The notes under the pieces: model-generated
Databases searched by the model: none
What the model was told of the DNA's origin: nothing
What the model saw: the letters and a program-made list of their open reading frames with translations, nothing else
Shown: one piece after another, positions 16,987-26,359 of the stretch
Layout of the letters: each line of letters opens with the position of its first letter
Position numbering within the stretch: the first letter of the stretch is position 1
NCBI GenBank assembly: GCA_003151435.1
Contig: PLXP01000122.1
Span: forward strand, 1 to 34,420
Length of the DNA stretch: 34,420 nucleotides
From: Acidobacteriaceae bacterium
GTDB lineage: Bacteria > Acidobacteriota > Terriglobia > Terriglobales > Acidobacteriaceae
Direction of reading: 5' to 3'
Translations under genes and position numbers: made by a program

Positions 16987-17466
16987 TTACGCGGCCTCTT
17001 CGCCGCCCTTTGCGTCTTCCTTCTTGGTTTCTTCCAGCTGCTTCTCGAGCTCGGCGCGCTTCTTGGCCTTGACTTCGTCGCGCTTCTGGCGCTTGGCGTC
17101 CAGTTGCTTTTCGGCGCCCAGGAGTTCGATGAAGGCCTTCTCAGCCCCGTCGCCCTTCTGGAAGCCGGTGCGGACGATGCGCAGATAGCCGCCCTGGCGG
17201 TCGCCGTAACGAGGCGCCACGGTTTCAAACAGCCGCTCTACGGACTGATCGGTCATGAGAAAGCTGAGGGCCTGACGGCGCGAGTGCAAATCGCCCTTCT
17301 TGCCCAGGGTAATCATCTTTTCAACCAGCGGACGAACAGCCTTGGCCTTGGCCACGGTCGTCTCCACGCGGTCTTCAATGATGACGGACGTGACCAGGTT
17401 GCGCAACAGGGCGCGACGGTGGCTGGTGTTGCGTCCGAGCTTGAATCCTGCATTGCGATGGCGCAT
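16987..17466 (-). CDS. rplQ: 50S ribosomal protein L17
   Basis: Large-subunit protein bL17 and last gene of the superoperon. The 159-residue product starts [20 protein letters not shown], continues with [20 protein letters not shown] and [20 protein letters not shown], then [18 protein letters not shown], all canonical. After about residue 117 it carries a roughly 40-residue tail alternating Lys/Arg and Glu, longer than in many bacteria and probably helical. It follows rpoA after a gap filled by a heptamer hairpin, and the terminator comes about 40 bp after its stop. Confidence 0.98.
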   Translation of the reverse strand: MRHRNAGFKLGRNTSHRRALLRNLVTSVIIEDRVETTVAKAKAVRPLVEKMITLGKKGDLHSRRQALSFLMTDQSVERLFETVAPRYGDRQGGYLRIVRTGFQKGDGAEKAFIELLGAEKQLDAKRQKRDEVKAKKRAELEKQLEETKKEDAKGGEEAA

Positions 17467-17485
17467 GGTGAAACTCTCTTTCGAA

Positions 17486-17591
17486 TCAGTGTTCAGTGGT
17501 CAGAGGTCAGTGATCAGTTCTCAGTGTGAAGTTAGCCGTTCGTTTCCCGCTGCTTCTCGCTGACAACTGATAACTGACTACTGACTACTGA

Positions 17592-17594
<3 letters not shown>
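17486..17594. repeat. Heptamer hairpin array, family A (rpoA-rplQ)
   Basis: CAGTNNT-type heptads at 17486-17524 face CTGACTA/CTGACAA-type heptads at 17559-17594. The last heptad, CTGACTA, contains the rpoA stop codon (17592-17594). The array ends 19 nt before the rplQ start. Confidence 0.85.
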
Positions 17595-18686
<1,092 letters not shown>

Positions 18687-18767
18687 ATCTTGGTCTCTTT
18701 TCCCGCACGGCATGTACGTCGCGATGCATTTTGCGGCGGCCGCACAAGTTCTCCTTCGGTTGAAATG

Positions 18768-18874
18768 CAGCTTTCAGCTTCTAGCCGCTAGCTTCTAGCT
18801 CTTTCTTACGTGAGCGAAGTGCATTCGATCACGCGTGAATGAGCTAGAGGCTAGAAGCTAGGAGCTAGTGGCTG
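18768..18874. repeat. Heptamer hairpin array, family B (rpsD-rpoA)
   Basis: AGCTTCT/AGCCGCT heptads at 18768-18800 pair with AGCTAGA/GGCTAGA heptads at 18842-18874 across a loop of about 40 nt. The array touches the rpsD stop codon with no gap and ends 81 nt before the rpoA start. Confidence 0.85.
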
Positions 18875-19504
18875 TTACTTGCTGTACAGTTCGACGATCA
18901 ACTGCTCATTGACGGGCAGGTTCACGTCCTTGCGCTTCGGCAGCGAAAGCACGCGGCCGGAGAAGTTCTCAAAGTTGGCCTCAAGCCATGCCGGCGCGGG
19001 GTTCTGGGCAGCATACTGCGCGCCCTGCTCCACGATGATCAGCTTCTTGGCGCCTTCGCGAATGGCGATTTCGTCGCCCACGTTCACCTGGTAGGAGGGA
19101 ATGTTGACCTTGCGGCCATTGACCTGCACGTGGCCGTGACGAACCACCTGGCGGGCCTGACGGCGCGAAATGGCGAAACCGAGCCGGTAGGCCACGTTAT
19201 CCAGACGACGTTCCAGCTGCTGGATGAGCAACTCGCCGGTGACGCCCTGAGCGCGGTTGGCTTTTTCGTAGTATGCGCGGAACTGGCCTTCGAGCGTGAA
19301 GTACATGCGCTTGGCCTTCTGCTTCTCGTGCAGCTGCAGGCCGTAGCCCACGATCTTGGCCTTGCGGTCCTTGCCGTGCATGCCGGGGGCGAAGTTGCGC
19401 TTCTCGATGGGACAGCGATCAGAGTTGCACTTGGTGCCCTTCAAAAAAAGCTTGGTGCCTTCGCGACGGCAAAGGCGGCAGACTGCTCCTGTATAACGAG
19501 CCAT
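18875..19504 (-). CDS. rpsD: 30S ribosomal protein S4
   Basis: Primary 16S rRNA-binding protein uS4 that starts assembly of the 30S body and often acts as translational repressor of the alpha operon. The 209-residue product is the zinc-binding (C+) form: Cys9, Cys12, Cys26 and Cys31 form the N-terminal site. The S4 RNA-binding domain follows (about 98-160), with [20 protein letters not shown] and [15 protein letters not shown]. The C-terminus [12 protein letters not shown] is typical. It lies between rpsK and rpoA, separated from both by hairpin arrays. Confidence 0.98.
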   Translation of the reverse strand: MARYTGAVCRLCRREGTKLFLKGTKCNSDRCPIEKRNFAPGMHGKDRKAKIVGYGLQLHEKQKAKRMYFTLEGQFRAYYEKANRAQGVTGELLIQQLERRLDNVAYRLGFAISRRQARQVVRHGHVQVNGRKVNIPSYQVNVGDEIAIREGAKKLIIVEQGAQYAAQNPAPAWLEANFENFSGRVLSLPKRKDVNLPVNEQLIVELYSK

Positions 19505-19570
19505 TTCTTCTCCTGACTTCGGATGACGGCCGGTTTACGTGCGTCTGAGGCGCATTTCGTCCCGGCCCAA

Positions 19571-19650
19571 TTCAGTTGTCAGTGATCAGTTGTCAGTGAT
19601 CAGTTCTCGGCCCGACGGGCTGACGACTGAAAGCTGACAACTGACAACTG
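19571..19650. repeat. Heptamer hairpin array, family A (rpsK-rpsD)
   Basis: Heptads CAGTTGT/CAGTGAT at 19571-19605 pair with CTGACAA-type heptads at about 19619-19650, with a short gc-rich loop (cggcccgacgg). It begins 3 nt from the rpsK stop and ends 66 nt before the rpsD start. Confidence 0.85.
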
Positions 19651-19653
19651 TCT

Positions 19654-20076
19654 TTACACCCTTCTCCGCTTGGGCGGACGGCAGCCGTTGTGCGGCACCG
19701 GCGTCACATCGCGGATGGAGCGCACTTCAACGCCGGCGGCAGCCAAAGCGCGGATGGCCGACTCGCGGCCCGAACCCGGACCGGAGACCCGCACATCGAC
19801 CGCGCGCAGACCGTGATCGCGCGCCATGCTGGCAGCGTTTGAAGCCGCCTGCTGCGCCGCGAACGGCGTGCCCTTGCGCGAACCGCGGAAACCCAGCGAA
19901 CCCGAGCTCTTCCAACTGAGCGTGTTGCCCACCTGGTCGGTGATGGTGACGATGGTGTTGTTGAACGTGGCCTGAATGTGCGCAATGCCAAACGGCACAT
20001 TCTTGCGTTCGCGTTTCTTGAACTTCTTGTTCTTGCCCGCCTTGCCGGCTCCGGGTTTCTGCTCTGGTTTCGCCAT
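19654..20076 (-). CDS. rpsK: 30S ribosomal protein S11
   Basis: Platform protein uS11, which lines the mRNA exit region of the 30S subunit. The 140-residue product has a basic N-terminal extension of about 25 residues (many Lys), then the conserved core [60 protein letters not shown] and the C-terminal [13 protein letters not shown]. Its ATG directly adjoins the rpsM stop with no spacer, so the two are probably translationally coupled. Confidence 0.98.
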   Translation of the reverse strand: MAKPEQKPGAGKAGKNKKFKKRERKNVPFGIAHIQATFNNTIVTITDQVGNTLSWKSSGSLGFRGSRKGTPFAAQQAASNAASMARDHGLRAVDVRVSGPGSGRESAIRALAAAGVEVRSIRDVTPVPHNGCRPPKRRRV

Positions 20077-20463
20077 TTAGGTTTTACCCGTCGCTTTCTT
20101 CTTGCCGGCCACAGTTCCCTTGCGCGGGCCCTTGCGGGTGCGGGCGTTGGTGTGGGTACGCTGTCCGCGCACCGGCAGCGACCGGCGATGACGGTTGCCG
20201 CGATAGCTCTGGATGTCGATGAGGCGCTTGATGTGCATCTGGACGTCTTTGCGGAGATCGCCCTCGACTTCACCCTCGTCCTCAATCACCTGACGGATGC
20301 GGTTGACCTCGTCCTCGCCCAGATCCTGGACCTTCTTGAAGGGATCTACGTTCGCCTTCGTGAGGATCCTCTTGGCGCGGGGGTCTCCGATCCCGAAGAT
20401 GTATGTGAGCGCGATCCGTGCCTGCTTGTTGCGGGGCAGATCGACGCCAGCAATACGTGCCAT
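20077..20463 (-). CDS. rpsM: 30S ribosomal protein S13
   Basis: Head protein uS13, contacting the P-site tRNA and intersubunit bridges with the large subunit. The 128-residue product shows [51 protein letters not shown] and the basic tail [17 protein letters not shown] that reaches the decoding region. It follows rpmJ after a long gap holding a family A array and abuts rpsK. Confidence 0.98.
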   Translation of the reverse strand: MARIAGVDLPRNKQARIALTYIFGIGDPRAKRILTKANVDPFKKVQDLGEDEVNRIRQVIEDEGEVEGDLRKDVQMHIKRLIDIQSYRGNRHRRSLPVRGQRTHTNARTRKGPRKGTVAGKKKATGKT

Positions 20464-20580
20464 TCTGATTCCTTTGCTGCTTCTGGTTGTGTGCCTCCGG
20501 CCTTAACCGGTTCGCACGGGTTGGTACGGTACGCCTCCGGGGTTCATCGCAAGCCTTGTCGGGCTAACTAGCCCCTGCCG

Positions 20581-20667
20581 AGTTCTCAGTTCACAGTCTT
20601 CAGTTTTCAGTTCCTATCTTGCTGGCGCATGTTTCAACTGAAAACTGACAACTGGTAACTGACAACT
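20581..20667. repeat. Heptamer hairpin array, family A (rpmJ-rpsM)
   Basis: Heptads CAGTTCT/CAGTCTT/CAGTTTT at 20581-20613 face ACTGAAA/ACTGACA heptads at 20636-20667. This copy sits 33 nt from the rpmJ stop, one of only two that are not tight against a stop codon, and 117 nt before the rpsM start. Confidence 0.8.
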
Positions 20668-20700
20668 CCCATGGAGGTTTCCGCTGTGACCAGGCTCCAA

Positions 20701-20814
20701 CTAGCCCTGGCGCTGTTTGTGCTTTGCGTTCTCGCAGATCACACGAACCACCCCACGGCGGTTGATGACCTTGCATTTCACGCAAATCTTCTTTACAGAT
20801 GCACGGACCTTCAT
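20701..20814 (-). CDS. rpmJ: 50S ribosomal protein L36
   Basis: Smallest large-subunit protein bL36, needed for late 50S folding. It has 37 codons, reading [20 protein letters not shown] and ending AKHKQRQG. Cys11, Cys14, Cys27 and His32 form the zinc ribbon, so this is the C+ type. The order infA, rpmJ, rpsM matches the usual spc/alpha boundary. Confidence 0.97.
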   Translation of the reverse strand: MKVRASVKKICVKCKVINRRGVVRVICENAKHKQRQG

Positions 20815-20871
20815 TGGTTACTGCCCTTCTCCGCGCATCCATAGCTGGCCGCGGTTCATTTGCTTTGAGCG

Positions 20872-20915
20872 ATCCCATCCTTGGCGCAAAGAGCGCGCCA
20901 AGGATGGGGCACCCA
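20872..20915 (-). repeat. TGGGTGCCCC-headed hairpin element, copy 1 (infA-rpmJ)
   Basis: CCCATCCTTGGCGC (20874-20887) pairs perfectly with 20895-20908 around a 7-nt loop. On the minus strand the element starts with TGGGTGCCCC (20906-20915). A second element with the same head but a different stem lies between rplO and secY. Confidence 0.75.
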
Positions 20916-20924
20916 GGTTCAAGC

Positions 20925-21143
20925 TTATTTGTAGCGGTAGACGATTCGTCCACGATTCAGGTCGTAGGGACTCAACTCCACGGCCACGCGGTCACCGGGC
21001 AAAATGCGGATGAAGTTCTTGCGCATTCTTCCAGAGACATGGGTCAACACCTCGTGATTGTTCTCGAGCTTGACCTTAAACATGGCATTGGGCAACGTCT
21101 CAATGACCGTTGCCATGACCTCAATCGCGTCTTCCTTCGACAA
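20925..21143 (-). CDS. infA: Translation initiation factor IF-1
   Basis: Single S1/OB-fold factor that binds the 30S A site during initiation. With TTG at 21143 as start the product is the canonical 72 residues: [60 protein letters not shown] and [11 protein letters not shown]. No ATG lies at the expected position; the only upstream ribosome-binding-like bases are GCGGGA, 5 nt away. The frame stays open for 49 more codons to another TTG at 21290, but that extension is not conserved in character. The start is therefore less certain than the identity. Confidence 0.92.
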   Translation of the reverse strand: MSKEDAIEVMATVIETLPNAMFKVKLENNHEVLTHVSGRMRKNFIRILPGDRVAVELSPYDLNRGRIVYRYK

Positions 21144-21317
21144 ACTGTATCCCGCTTCTGCCGGACGCTTACTTGCAACCGGCTTTGTTATGGCAATTTC
21201 AGGGCTTCTGGTCCTGTCGAGCCTTGACCCAGGTTGCCGCTCCCTGATGGCAGCGCCAACTTTGAAGCTTAAAGGTTCGAGAAGCTCCAACCCTGAGAAT
21301 GCGAACGCCGAGGATTT

Positions 21318-22070
21318 CTACTCGGTTAAGATCGTTGCCCCGGTCGCGGTAACCGCCACCGTGTGCTCGAAATGAGCACTCATGCTTCCGTCGCCGGTAA
21401 CGGCCGTCCAGCCATCGCCCAAGACCCGGACATCGGCCTTGCCGGCATTCACCATGGGCTCGATGGCGATCACCATACCCACCCGCAGCTTCATGCCCCG
21501 GCCGGCTTCACCAAAGTTCGGCACCTGCGGATCCTCGTGCATATGGACGCCGATGCCATGCCCTACAAAATCTCTGACGACCGAAAATCCCTCGGCCTCA
21601 ACCACGCCCTGCACCGCCGCGCCGATGTCGCCAAGGGTCGCCCCAGGCTTCACTGCGGCGATGCCGGAGCGCAAAGACGCTTCCGTCACCCGCAGCAGGC
21701 GCGCCGTGTCCGGATCGATTTTCTCGCCCACCGGCACGGTGATGGCCGAATCGCCAAAATAGCCATCCACCACCGCTCCGAAGTCGAGGGAAACGATATC
21801 CCCCTCTTTCAAAACGCGCTTGGCGGACGGGATCCCATGCACTACCTCACTATTGACTGAAGTGCAGAGGACAGCAGGATAGCCGTGATATCCCTTAAAG
21901 GCGGCCTTAGCGCCAAACTCGGCAAGCCCAGCTTCTGCCGCCCTATCAAGGTCCAGAGTCGTGGCACCCGGCTTCACGTGACCGCGCACCTTCTCCAACA
22001 CCGCGCGGACTACTTTACCCGCGCGACGCATTTTCTCGATCTCCTCGGACGACTTGAGTACGACTGCCAC
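21318..22070 (-). CDS. map: Methionine aminopeptidase, type I
   Basis: Removes the initiator methionine from nascent proteins, using two metal ions. The 250-residue product has His78 (VVHGIP), and metal ligands Asp96 (SLDFG), Asp107 (YFGDSA), His171 (GHGIGVHMHEDPQVPNFG), Glu204 (IEPM) and Glu235 (HFEHTV), so all are present. There is no N-terminal SH3-like or zinc extension, as in type Ia enzymes. The start is GTG at 22070 with a poor Shine-Dalgarno sequence. It sits between adk and infA, a common position in this operon. Confidence 0.97.
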   Translation of the reverse strand: MAVVLKSSEEIEKMRRAGKVVRAVLEKVRGHVKPGATTLDLDRAAEAGLAEFGAKAAFKGYHGYPAVLCTSVNSEVVHGIPSAKRVLKEGDIVSLDFGAVVDGYFGDSAITVPVGEKIDPDTARLLRVTEASLRSGIAAVKPGATLGDIGAAVQGVVEAEGFSVVRDFVGHGIGVHMHEDPQVPNFGEAGRGMKLRVGMVIAIEPMVNAGKADVRVLGDGWTAVTGDGSMSAHFEHTVAVTATGATILTE

Positions 22071-22080
22071 CTTAACCAGC

Positions 22081-22154
22081 TTTCAGTTCTCAGTTGTCAG
22101 GGATCAGTTTCTTCGTCGTCGGACTCACAACTCAAAACTGATCCCTGACAACTG
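22081..22154. repeat. Heptamer hairpin array, family A (adk-map)
   Basis: Left arm with CAGTTCT and CAGTTGT heptads plus CAGGGATCAG at 22084-22109; right arm with CTGATCCCTGACAACTG at 22138-22154. CAGTTGTCAGGGATCAG of the left arm is exactly complementary to the right-arm core, showing a compensated change from the usual heptad. It lies 28 nt from the adk stop and 10 nt before the map start. Confidence 0.85.
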
Positions 22155-22182
22155 CTCTAAACGCACAAACTCGCCGTTGCGG

Positions 22183-22905
22183 CTACGCTTGCTTGCGCAA
22201 CCGCTCAACGGCGGAAACAATTCCGGCCGCAATTTCTGCGATCGGCCGGTCTCCATCCACTTCCGCGAAACGTCCCGAAGCCCGGTAGTGCTCAACAACC
22301 GGCGCGGTTTGTGCCTCATAAGCGCGCATGCGCTCCGCAAAAACCTGCTCGGTGTCGTCGGCTCGCTGGACCAGCGCAGCCCCTTCAACATCGCAGAAGC
22401 CACTCACCTTCGGCGGCTTGCTGTAGATGTTATAGATGGTCTGGCAGACAGGACAGTTCCTGCGCCCCGTAATACGGCGCAGTAACTGATTATAGTCCAC
22501 ATGGATGCTGACAGCAACCACAGGCAAACACTGCGGCTGAGAGGCCAAACGTCCGTCGAGCCAGGCCGCCTGCGGCAGCGTGCGTGGAAACCCGTCCAGC
22601 ATGTAGCCGGCCGCCGTGTCAGGCTGCTTCAGTCGGACCGCAACCATCTCGTTCACCAGGGTATCCGGAACCAGTTCTCCACGCTGCATGATTTCCTTGG
22701 CAGTTTTACCCAGTTCCGTACCCTGGGACACGTTGGAGCGCAGCAGATCGCCGGTGGAGATCTGCGGGATGCCCCACAGTTTCACCAGCTCTTTGGCTTG
22801 GGTTCCCTTACCTGAACCCGGTGCACCCAACAAAAGAATCGGGCCGGGAACGGTTTTCAATTCCGTCTCCCGGTCACTTTCTGTAGCAGTAGCCGTCAAT
22901 GACAT
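22183..22905 (-). CDS. adk: Adenylate kinase
   Basis: Interconverts ATP plus AMP with two ADP. The P-loop GAPGSGKGT is at residues 27-35, followed by QISTGDLLRSNV (AMP site), GYMLDGFPRT, and a zinc-type LID domain with CPVC and later GFCD. Because the P-loop normally starts near residue 7, this protein has an extra N-terminus of about 20 residues rich in Thr/Glu. No internal start codon would shorten it to standard length. The ATG overlaps the secY stop as TAATG, implying translational coupling. Length is 240 residues. Confidence 0.97.
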   Translation of the reverse strand: MSLTATATESDRETELKTVPGPILLLGAPGSGKGTQAKELVKLWGIPQISTGDLLRSNVSQGTELGKTAKEIMQRGELVPDTLVNEMVAVRLKQPDTAAGYMLDGFPRTLPQAAWLDGRLASQPQCLPVVAVSIHVDYNQLLRRITGRRNCPVCQTIYNIYSKPPKVSGFCDVEGAALVQRADDTEQVFAERMRAYEAQTAPVVEHYRASGRFAEVDGDRPIAEIAAGIVSAVERLRKQA

Positions 22906-24290
22906 TACCAGGTTTTCCTTCCGCGGATACGACCGGAGCGCGGGGAAAAGCCGTCATAGTGGCGCATGATCAGCTGCGATTCGATCTGGTTGACGGTGTC
23001 CATGGCCACACCCACGACGATGAGCAACGAAGTGCCACCGAAGTAGAAGTTGACCCCCAAACCGTGCGTCGTCCAGTTCGGCAGGCTCTCGAAGAACCGG
23101 CCGATGAGGAACAGTTTGTCAAAACGGATGCCGGAGATCAGGAACGTGGGCACCAGCGAGATGACGATCAGGTACAGTGCGCCCACCAGCGTGATGCGGG
23201 TGAGAATGTCGTTGATGAAGTCCGAGGTACGCTTGCCGGGCCGGATGCCGGGAATGAACGAACCCGACTTGCGGAAGTTATCGGCAATGTCGTCCGGCTT
23301 CATGACGATGGAAACGTAAAAGTAAGCGAAGAAGATGATGCCCAAGACGTACAGCGTCTCATACCAGGGATAGCCCGGCTGCAGCGCCTGAATGATGGGC
23401 TGGATGAAGCGGTTGTTCTGCACCCAGTCAACCTGTCCGAACAGCAGAGGCGCCGACAGGATGGAGCTGGCAAAGATGACCGGCATGACGCCACCGGAGT
23501 TCACCTTGAGGGGCAGGTGGCTCGACTGGCCGCCCATCATGCGCCGGCCGACGATGCGACGGGCGCTCTGGATGGGGATGCGCCGCTCTGAACGTTCGAC
23601 AAAGACGATGAACGCCACCACGGCGATCATGGCTGCCAGCAGGATCAGGACCGCGATAAACGTGAACGATCCCCAGGCATTGGTCTGAACCTTCTGCACC
23701 AGTTCACCTACGCCGTGGGGCAGACCGGCTACGATGCCAGTAAAGATCAGCAGGCTCATGCCGTTGCCGATGCCGCGATCGGTAATCTGCTCGCCCAGCC
23801 ACATGATGAAGGCCGTGCCGGTGGTCAGCGTCAGCACTGTCATCATGCTGAACGCGATTCCCGGATGCAGAACCAAGCCCTGCCTCGTAAGAATGGTGGC
23901 GATGCCGATGGACTGAAGCCCGCCCAGGACCACGGTCATGTAGCGGGTCCACTGAGTGATCTTGCGCCGGCCCAGTTCGCCTTCCTTCTGGATCCGCGCC
24001 AATGGCTCATAGACCACGGTCAGCAGTTGGAAGATGATGGATGCCGTGATGTAAGGCATGATGCCCAGGGCGAAGATGGTCATGCGGCGCAGGTTGCCGC
24101 CGCCGAACAGGTCCATCAGGCCGAGAGCCGAACCGCTTTGCTGATTGAACAGCACTTCGAGCAGGTGGGTGTTCACGCCGGGCGTGGGAATCCATGCACC
24201 CAGGCGGTAGATGGCAAGGATGAACAGGGTGAAGAGCACCCGCTTGCGCAGGTCGGGAATCCGGAAGATATTTAAGAACTTCTCAAGCAT
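22905..24290 (-). CDS. secY: Preprotein translocase subunit SecY
   Basis: Channel-forming core of the Sec translocon in the inner membrane. The 461-residue product is full length with ten expected hydrophobic segments. The first is near residues 18-38 (VLFTLFILAIYRLGAWIPTP), followed by a plug-like region with GSALGLMDLFGGG. Family segments PYITASIIFQLL, GIGNGMSLLIFTGIVAGLP and RRIPIQSARR are present, and the C-terminus ends RGRKTW. It lies between rplO and adk, with a TGGGTGCCCC hairpin in the gap before it. Confidence 0.98.
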   Translation of the reverse strand: MLEKFLNIFRIPDLRKRVLFTLFILAIYRLGAWIPTPGVNTHLLEVLFNQQSGSALGLMDLFGGGNLRRMTIFALGIMPYITASIIFQLLTVVYEPLARIQKEGELGRRKITQWTRYMTVVLGGLQSIGIATILTRQGLVLHPGIAFSMMTVLTLTTGTAFIMWLGEQITDRGIGNGMSLLIFTGIVAGLPHGVGELVQKVQTNAWGSFTFIAVLILLAAMIAVVAFIVFVERSERRIPIQSARRIVGRRMMGGQSSHLPLKVNSGGVMPVIFASSILSAPLLFGQVDWVQNNRFIQPIIQALQPGYPWYETLYVLGIIFFAYFYVSIVMKPDDIADNFRKSGSFIPGIRPGKRTSDFINDILTRITLVGALYLIVISLVPTFLISGIRFDKLFLIGRFFESLPNWTTHGLGVNFYFGGTSLLIVVGVAMDTVNQIESQLIMRHYDGFSPRSGRIRGRKTW

Positions 24291-24383
24291 GTTTGGGTAT
24301 CCGCTTCAGGCGCCCAGCGCCCATATTGTCCGTGTGCATCCATCTTACCCGTGAACCACTGAAACTGTCGCGCCCGACGGGTA

Positions 24384-24429
24384 TGGGTGCCCCGGGTCTC
24401 GTCTGCCGTGGCAGGTGAGACCCGGGAGA
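24384..24429 (+). repeat. TGGGTGCCCC-headed hairpin element, copy 2 (rplO-secY)
   Basis: CCCGGGTCTC (24391-24400) pairs with GAGACCCGGG (24417-24426), and CTGCC with GGCAG inside it, leaving a tiny loop. The head TGGGTGCCCC is at 24384-24393. It points opposite to copy 1 and its stem sequence is unrelated to that of copy 1. Confidence 0.75.
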
Positions 24430-24436
24430 CCAAACG

Positions 24437-24910
24437 TCAGGCCGCTGCAGGCGCAACCGGTCCGCCAAGAACGATGGCCTTGCCGCCGGCCTTCTCTATC
24501 TTCTCGACAGCCGACTTGGAAAACTTGTGCGCATGGATGGTGATGGCCGAGGTCAGCTCGCCGGAGCCGAGAATCTTGATCAGGGCCTTCTTGCTCGAAG
24601 ACAGGCCAAGCTTCTTGTAGTCTTCCAGCGTGATCTCAGAGATGGCATCGAGCGCCGCGATCCGGTCCAGGTTCACAACCGTGTATTCGGTGCGGAAGAT
24701 GTTGGTGAAGCCGCGCTTGGGCAGACGGCGATGCAACGGCATCTGGCCGCCCTCAAAACCGCGCATCAGGCTGAAGCCGGAGCGCGAACCCTGGCCCTTG
24801 TGGCCGCGGGTTGAGGTCTTGCCCATGCCGGATCCCATACCGCGACCGACACGCTTGCGCCCGGTGTTTGCCTTCTTGGGCGCGCGTAGATTGGATAGAT
24901 TCTTTGCCAT
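24437..24910 (-). CDS. rplO: 50S ribosomal protein L15
   Basis: Late-assembly large-subunit protein uL15. The 157-residue product has the glycine/basic N-terminal region that threads into 23S rRNA (KKANTGRKRVGRGMGSGMGK, STRGHKGQGSRSGF, GFEGGQMPLHRRLPKRGF) and the globular C-terminal part with VNLDRIAAL and AGGKAIVLGG. The C-terminus APAAA is slightly extended. It lies between rpmD and secY as usual. Confidence 0.98.
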   Translation of the reverse strand: MAKNLSNLRAPKKANTGRKRVGRGMGSGMGKTSTRGHKGQGSRSGFSLMRGFEGGQMPLHRRLPKRGFTNIFRTEYTVVNLDRIAALDAISEITLEDYKKLGLSSSKKALIKILGSGELTSAITIHAHKFSKSAVEKIEKAGGKAIVLGGPVAPAAA

Positions 24911-24965
24911 GATTTCCTCGCTGTAGCGCCGTCCGAAGCTGGTTCGGACGACTCGCGTTGGTGTG

Positions 24966-25044
24966 AGTTGTCAGTCTTCGGTTGTCAGTTCTCAGGAACG
25001 GCGTGGACGCCTCTGCTGAGAACTGATGACTGACACACTGAGAA
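24966..25044. repeat. Heptamer hairpin array, family A (rpmD-rplO)
   Basis: Left heptads at 24966-24994 (GTTGTCAG, GTTCTCAG) face CTGAGAA/CTGATGA/CTGACAC heptads at 25015-25044, with a gc-rich loop. The array runs straight into the rpmD stop codon at 25045 and ends 55 nt before the rplO start. Confidence 0.85.
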
Positions 25045-25233
25045 CTAGTTTTCGAGTATCCGGACCAGGTGCGGAATGGCCTTCACCATGCCGCGCGTGG
25101 ATTCCGTATCGACGCGCTCGACGATCTGGTTCAACCGCGTGAAGCCCAGGCCCTTAACCACTGCCTTGTGCTTGTAGGGCGTGGAGTTCTTGGAGCGGTA
25201 GTACTGAATGCGAATCATTTTGGTCTCGGCCAT
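25045..25233 (-). CDS. rpmD: 50S ribosomal protein L30
   Basis: Small bacterial-type uL30 of 62 residues, near the 5S rRNA region. Typical segments are MIRIQYYRSKNSTPYKHKAV, KGLGFTRLNQIVERVDTEST and GMVKAIPHLVRIL. ATG at 25233 is 2 nt after the rpsE stop, so the pair is probably translationally coupled. Its stop codon directly adjoins a family A array. Confidence 0.97.
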   Translation of the reverse strand: MAETKMIRIQYYRSKNSTPYKHKAVVKGLGFTRLNQIVERVDTESTRGMVKAIPHLVRILEN

Positions 25234-25235
25234 GA

Positions 25236-25745
25236 TTAGAGCTCCTCAACCGTCTTGCCGCGCATGGCGGCTACTTCGGCCCGGTCGCGCAACTGTACCA
25301 GGGCATCGAAGGTGGCCTTGATGACGTTATGGGGATTGGCGGTACCCAGGCTCTTGGTGAGCACGTTCTGCACACCGGCCGAGGTCATCACCGCACGCAC
25401 CGCGCCGCCCGCGATCACTCCGGTACCTTCAGGAGCCGGCTTCAGCAGCACCTGTCCGGCACCGAAACGGCCCAAGACCAGATGCGGAATCGTGGTATCG
25501 GTGAGGTTGACCCGGATCAGGTTCTTCTTGGCCGCCTCGATTCCCTTGCGAATGGCCTGGGGAACCTCCTTGGCCTTGCCCGAACCGTGGCCCACCACGC
25601 CTGCGGCTGCGTCACCCACCACCACCAGCGCGGCAAACGACATGTTCTTGCCGCCCTTGACCACCTTGGTCACGCGATTGATGGCCACCACCTGATCCTT
25701 CAGGTTGTACTGGTTGGCATCGAGTTTCTTTTTCAAGATCGTCAT
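25236..25745 (-). CDS. rpsE: 30S ribosomal protein S5
   Basis: Protein uS5, important for decoding accuracy and mRNA entry. The 169-residue product has the double-stranded-RNA-like N-terminal domain ([40 protein letters not shown]) and the C-terminal domain ([20 protein letters not shown], then [19 protein letters not shown]). It is preceded by a family B array after rplR and followed 2 nt later by rpmD. Confidence 0.98.
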   Translation of the reverse strand: MTILKKKLDANQYNLKDQVVAINRVTKVVKGGKNMSFAALVVVGDAAAGVVGHGSGKAKEVPQAIRKGIEAAKKNLIRVNLTDTTIPHLVLGRFGAGQVLLKPAPEGTGVIAGGAVRAVMTSAGVQNVLTKSLGTANPHNVIKATFDALVQLRDRAEVAAMRGKTVEEL

Positions 25746-25765
25746 TGCTCTCTCGTCTCTTTTTG

Positions 25766-25860
25766 AGCTACTAGCTTCTAGCTACTAGCTGATCTCGCTG
25801 ATACAAAGCTCATCGACTTACGACGACAAGCTAGCAGCTAGAAGCTAGCGGCTAGCAGCT
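25766..25860. repeat. Heptamer hairpin array, family B (rplR-rpsE)
   Basis: AGCTACT-AGCTTCT-AGCTACT-AGCT (25766-25790) faces a 32-nt array of AGCTAGC/AGCTAGA/GGCTAGC heptads (25829-25860). Aligning the left arm with the complement of the last-read part of the right arm gives 22 of 25 matches. The array starts 4 nt from the rplR stop and ends 20 nt before the rpsE start. Confidence 0.9.
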
Positions 25861-25864
25861 TCCT

Positions 25865-26221
25865 TTAGAACTCCAGGCCGGCTTCGCGCGCTGCATCGGC
25901 CAATGCCTTGATGCGCCCGTGGTAGAGGAAACCGCCGCGATCGAAGACCACCTTCTTGATGCCTTTTTCCACAGCGCGCTCCGCGATGGCCTTGCCAATT
26001 TCCTTAGCTGCGGCCACGTTGCCGCCCGTCTTCACTTTAAGGGCCAACGTAGAAGCCGAGGCCAGCGTGACGCCGTTCTGATCGTCGATCACCTGCGCGT
26101 AGATGTGGCTGAGCGAGCGGTAAACATTCAACCGCGGCCGCTCTCCGGTACCCGCGAGCTTGCGGCGGATGCGGTCATGAATGCGCTGGCGGATTGCGTT
26201 CCTCTTGTTTTGCGTAATCAT
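25865..26221 (-). CDS. rplR: 50S ribosomal protein L18
   Basis: 5S rRNA-binding protein uL18 of the central protuberance. ATG at 26221 ([20 protein letters not shown]) gives 118 residues, the standard size. The frame is open further upstream, but that would run into the repeat array and encode unconserved sequence. Conserved segments are [40 protein letters not shown] and [19 protein letters not shown]. It follows rplF and precedes rpsE. Confidence 0.98.
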   Translation of the reverse strand: MITQNKRNAIRQRIHDRIRRKLAGTGERPRLNVYRSLSHIYAQVIDDQNGVTLASASTLALKVKTGGNVAAAKEIGKAIAERAVEKGIKKVVFDRGGFLYHGRIKALADAAREAGLEF

Positions 26222-26270
26222 CGGTGTCTCTTTCCTATCAGCGGAGCCGCCTTGCGGCCCCGTTCGGTTA

Positions 26271-26357
26271 AGTTCAGTCTTCAGTTGGCAGTCTTCAGTT
26301 TTCAGCACGATCGCAGTGAGAACAAACTGACAACTGTTAGCTGACAACTGACAACTG
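26271..26357. repeat. Heptamer hairpin array, family A (rplF-rplR)
   Basis: Left heptads CAGTCTT-CAGTTGG-CAGTCTT-CAGTTTT-CAG (from 26275 to about 26305) face ACTGACA/ACTGTTAG/CTGACAA heptads ending at 26357. The array starts 2 nt from the rplF stop and ends 49 nt before the rplR start. Confidence 0.85.
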
Positions 26358-26359
26358 TT

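Noticed and set aside
21144..21290. 49-codon N-terminal extension of IF-1
   Set aside because: IF-1 is 72 residues in nearly all bacteria and the extension has no conserved character; kept only as a finding on start choice.
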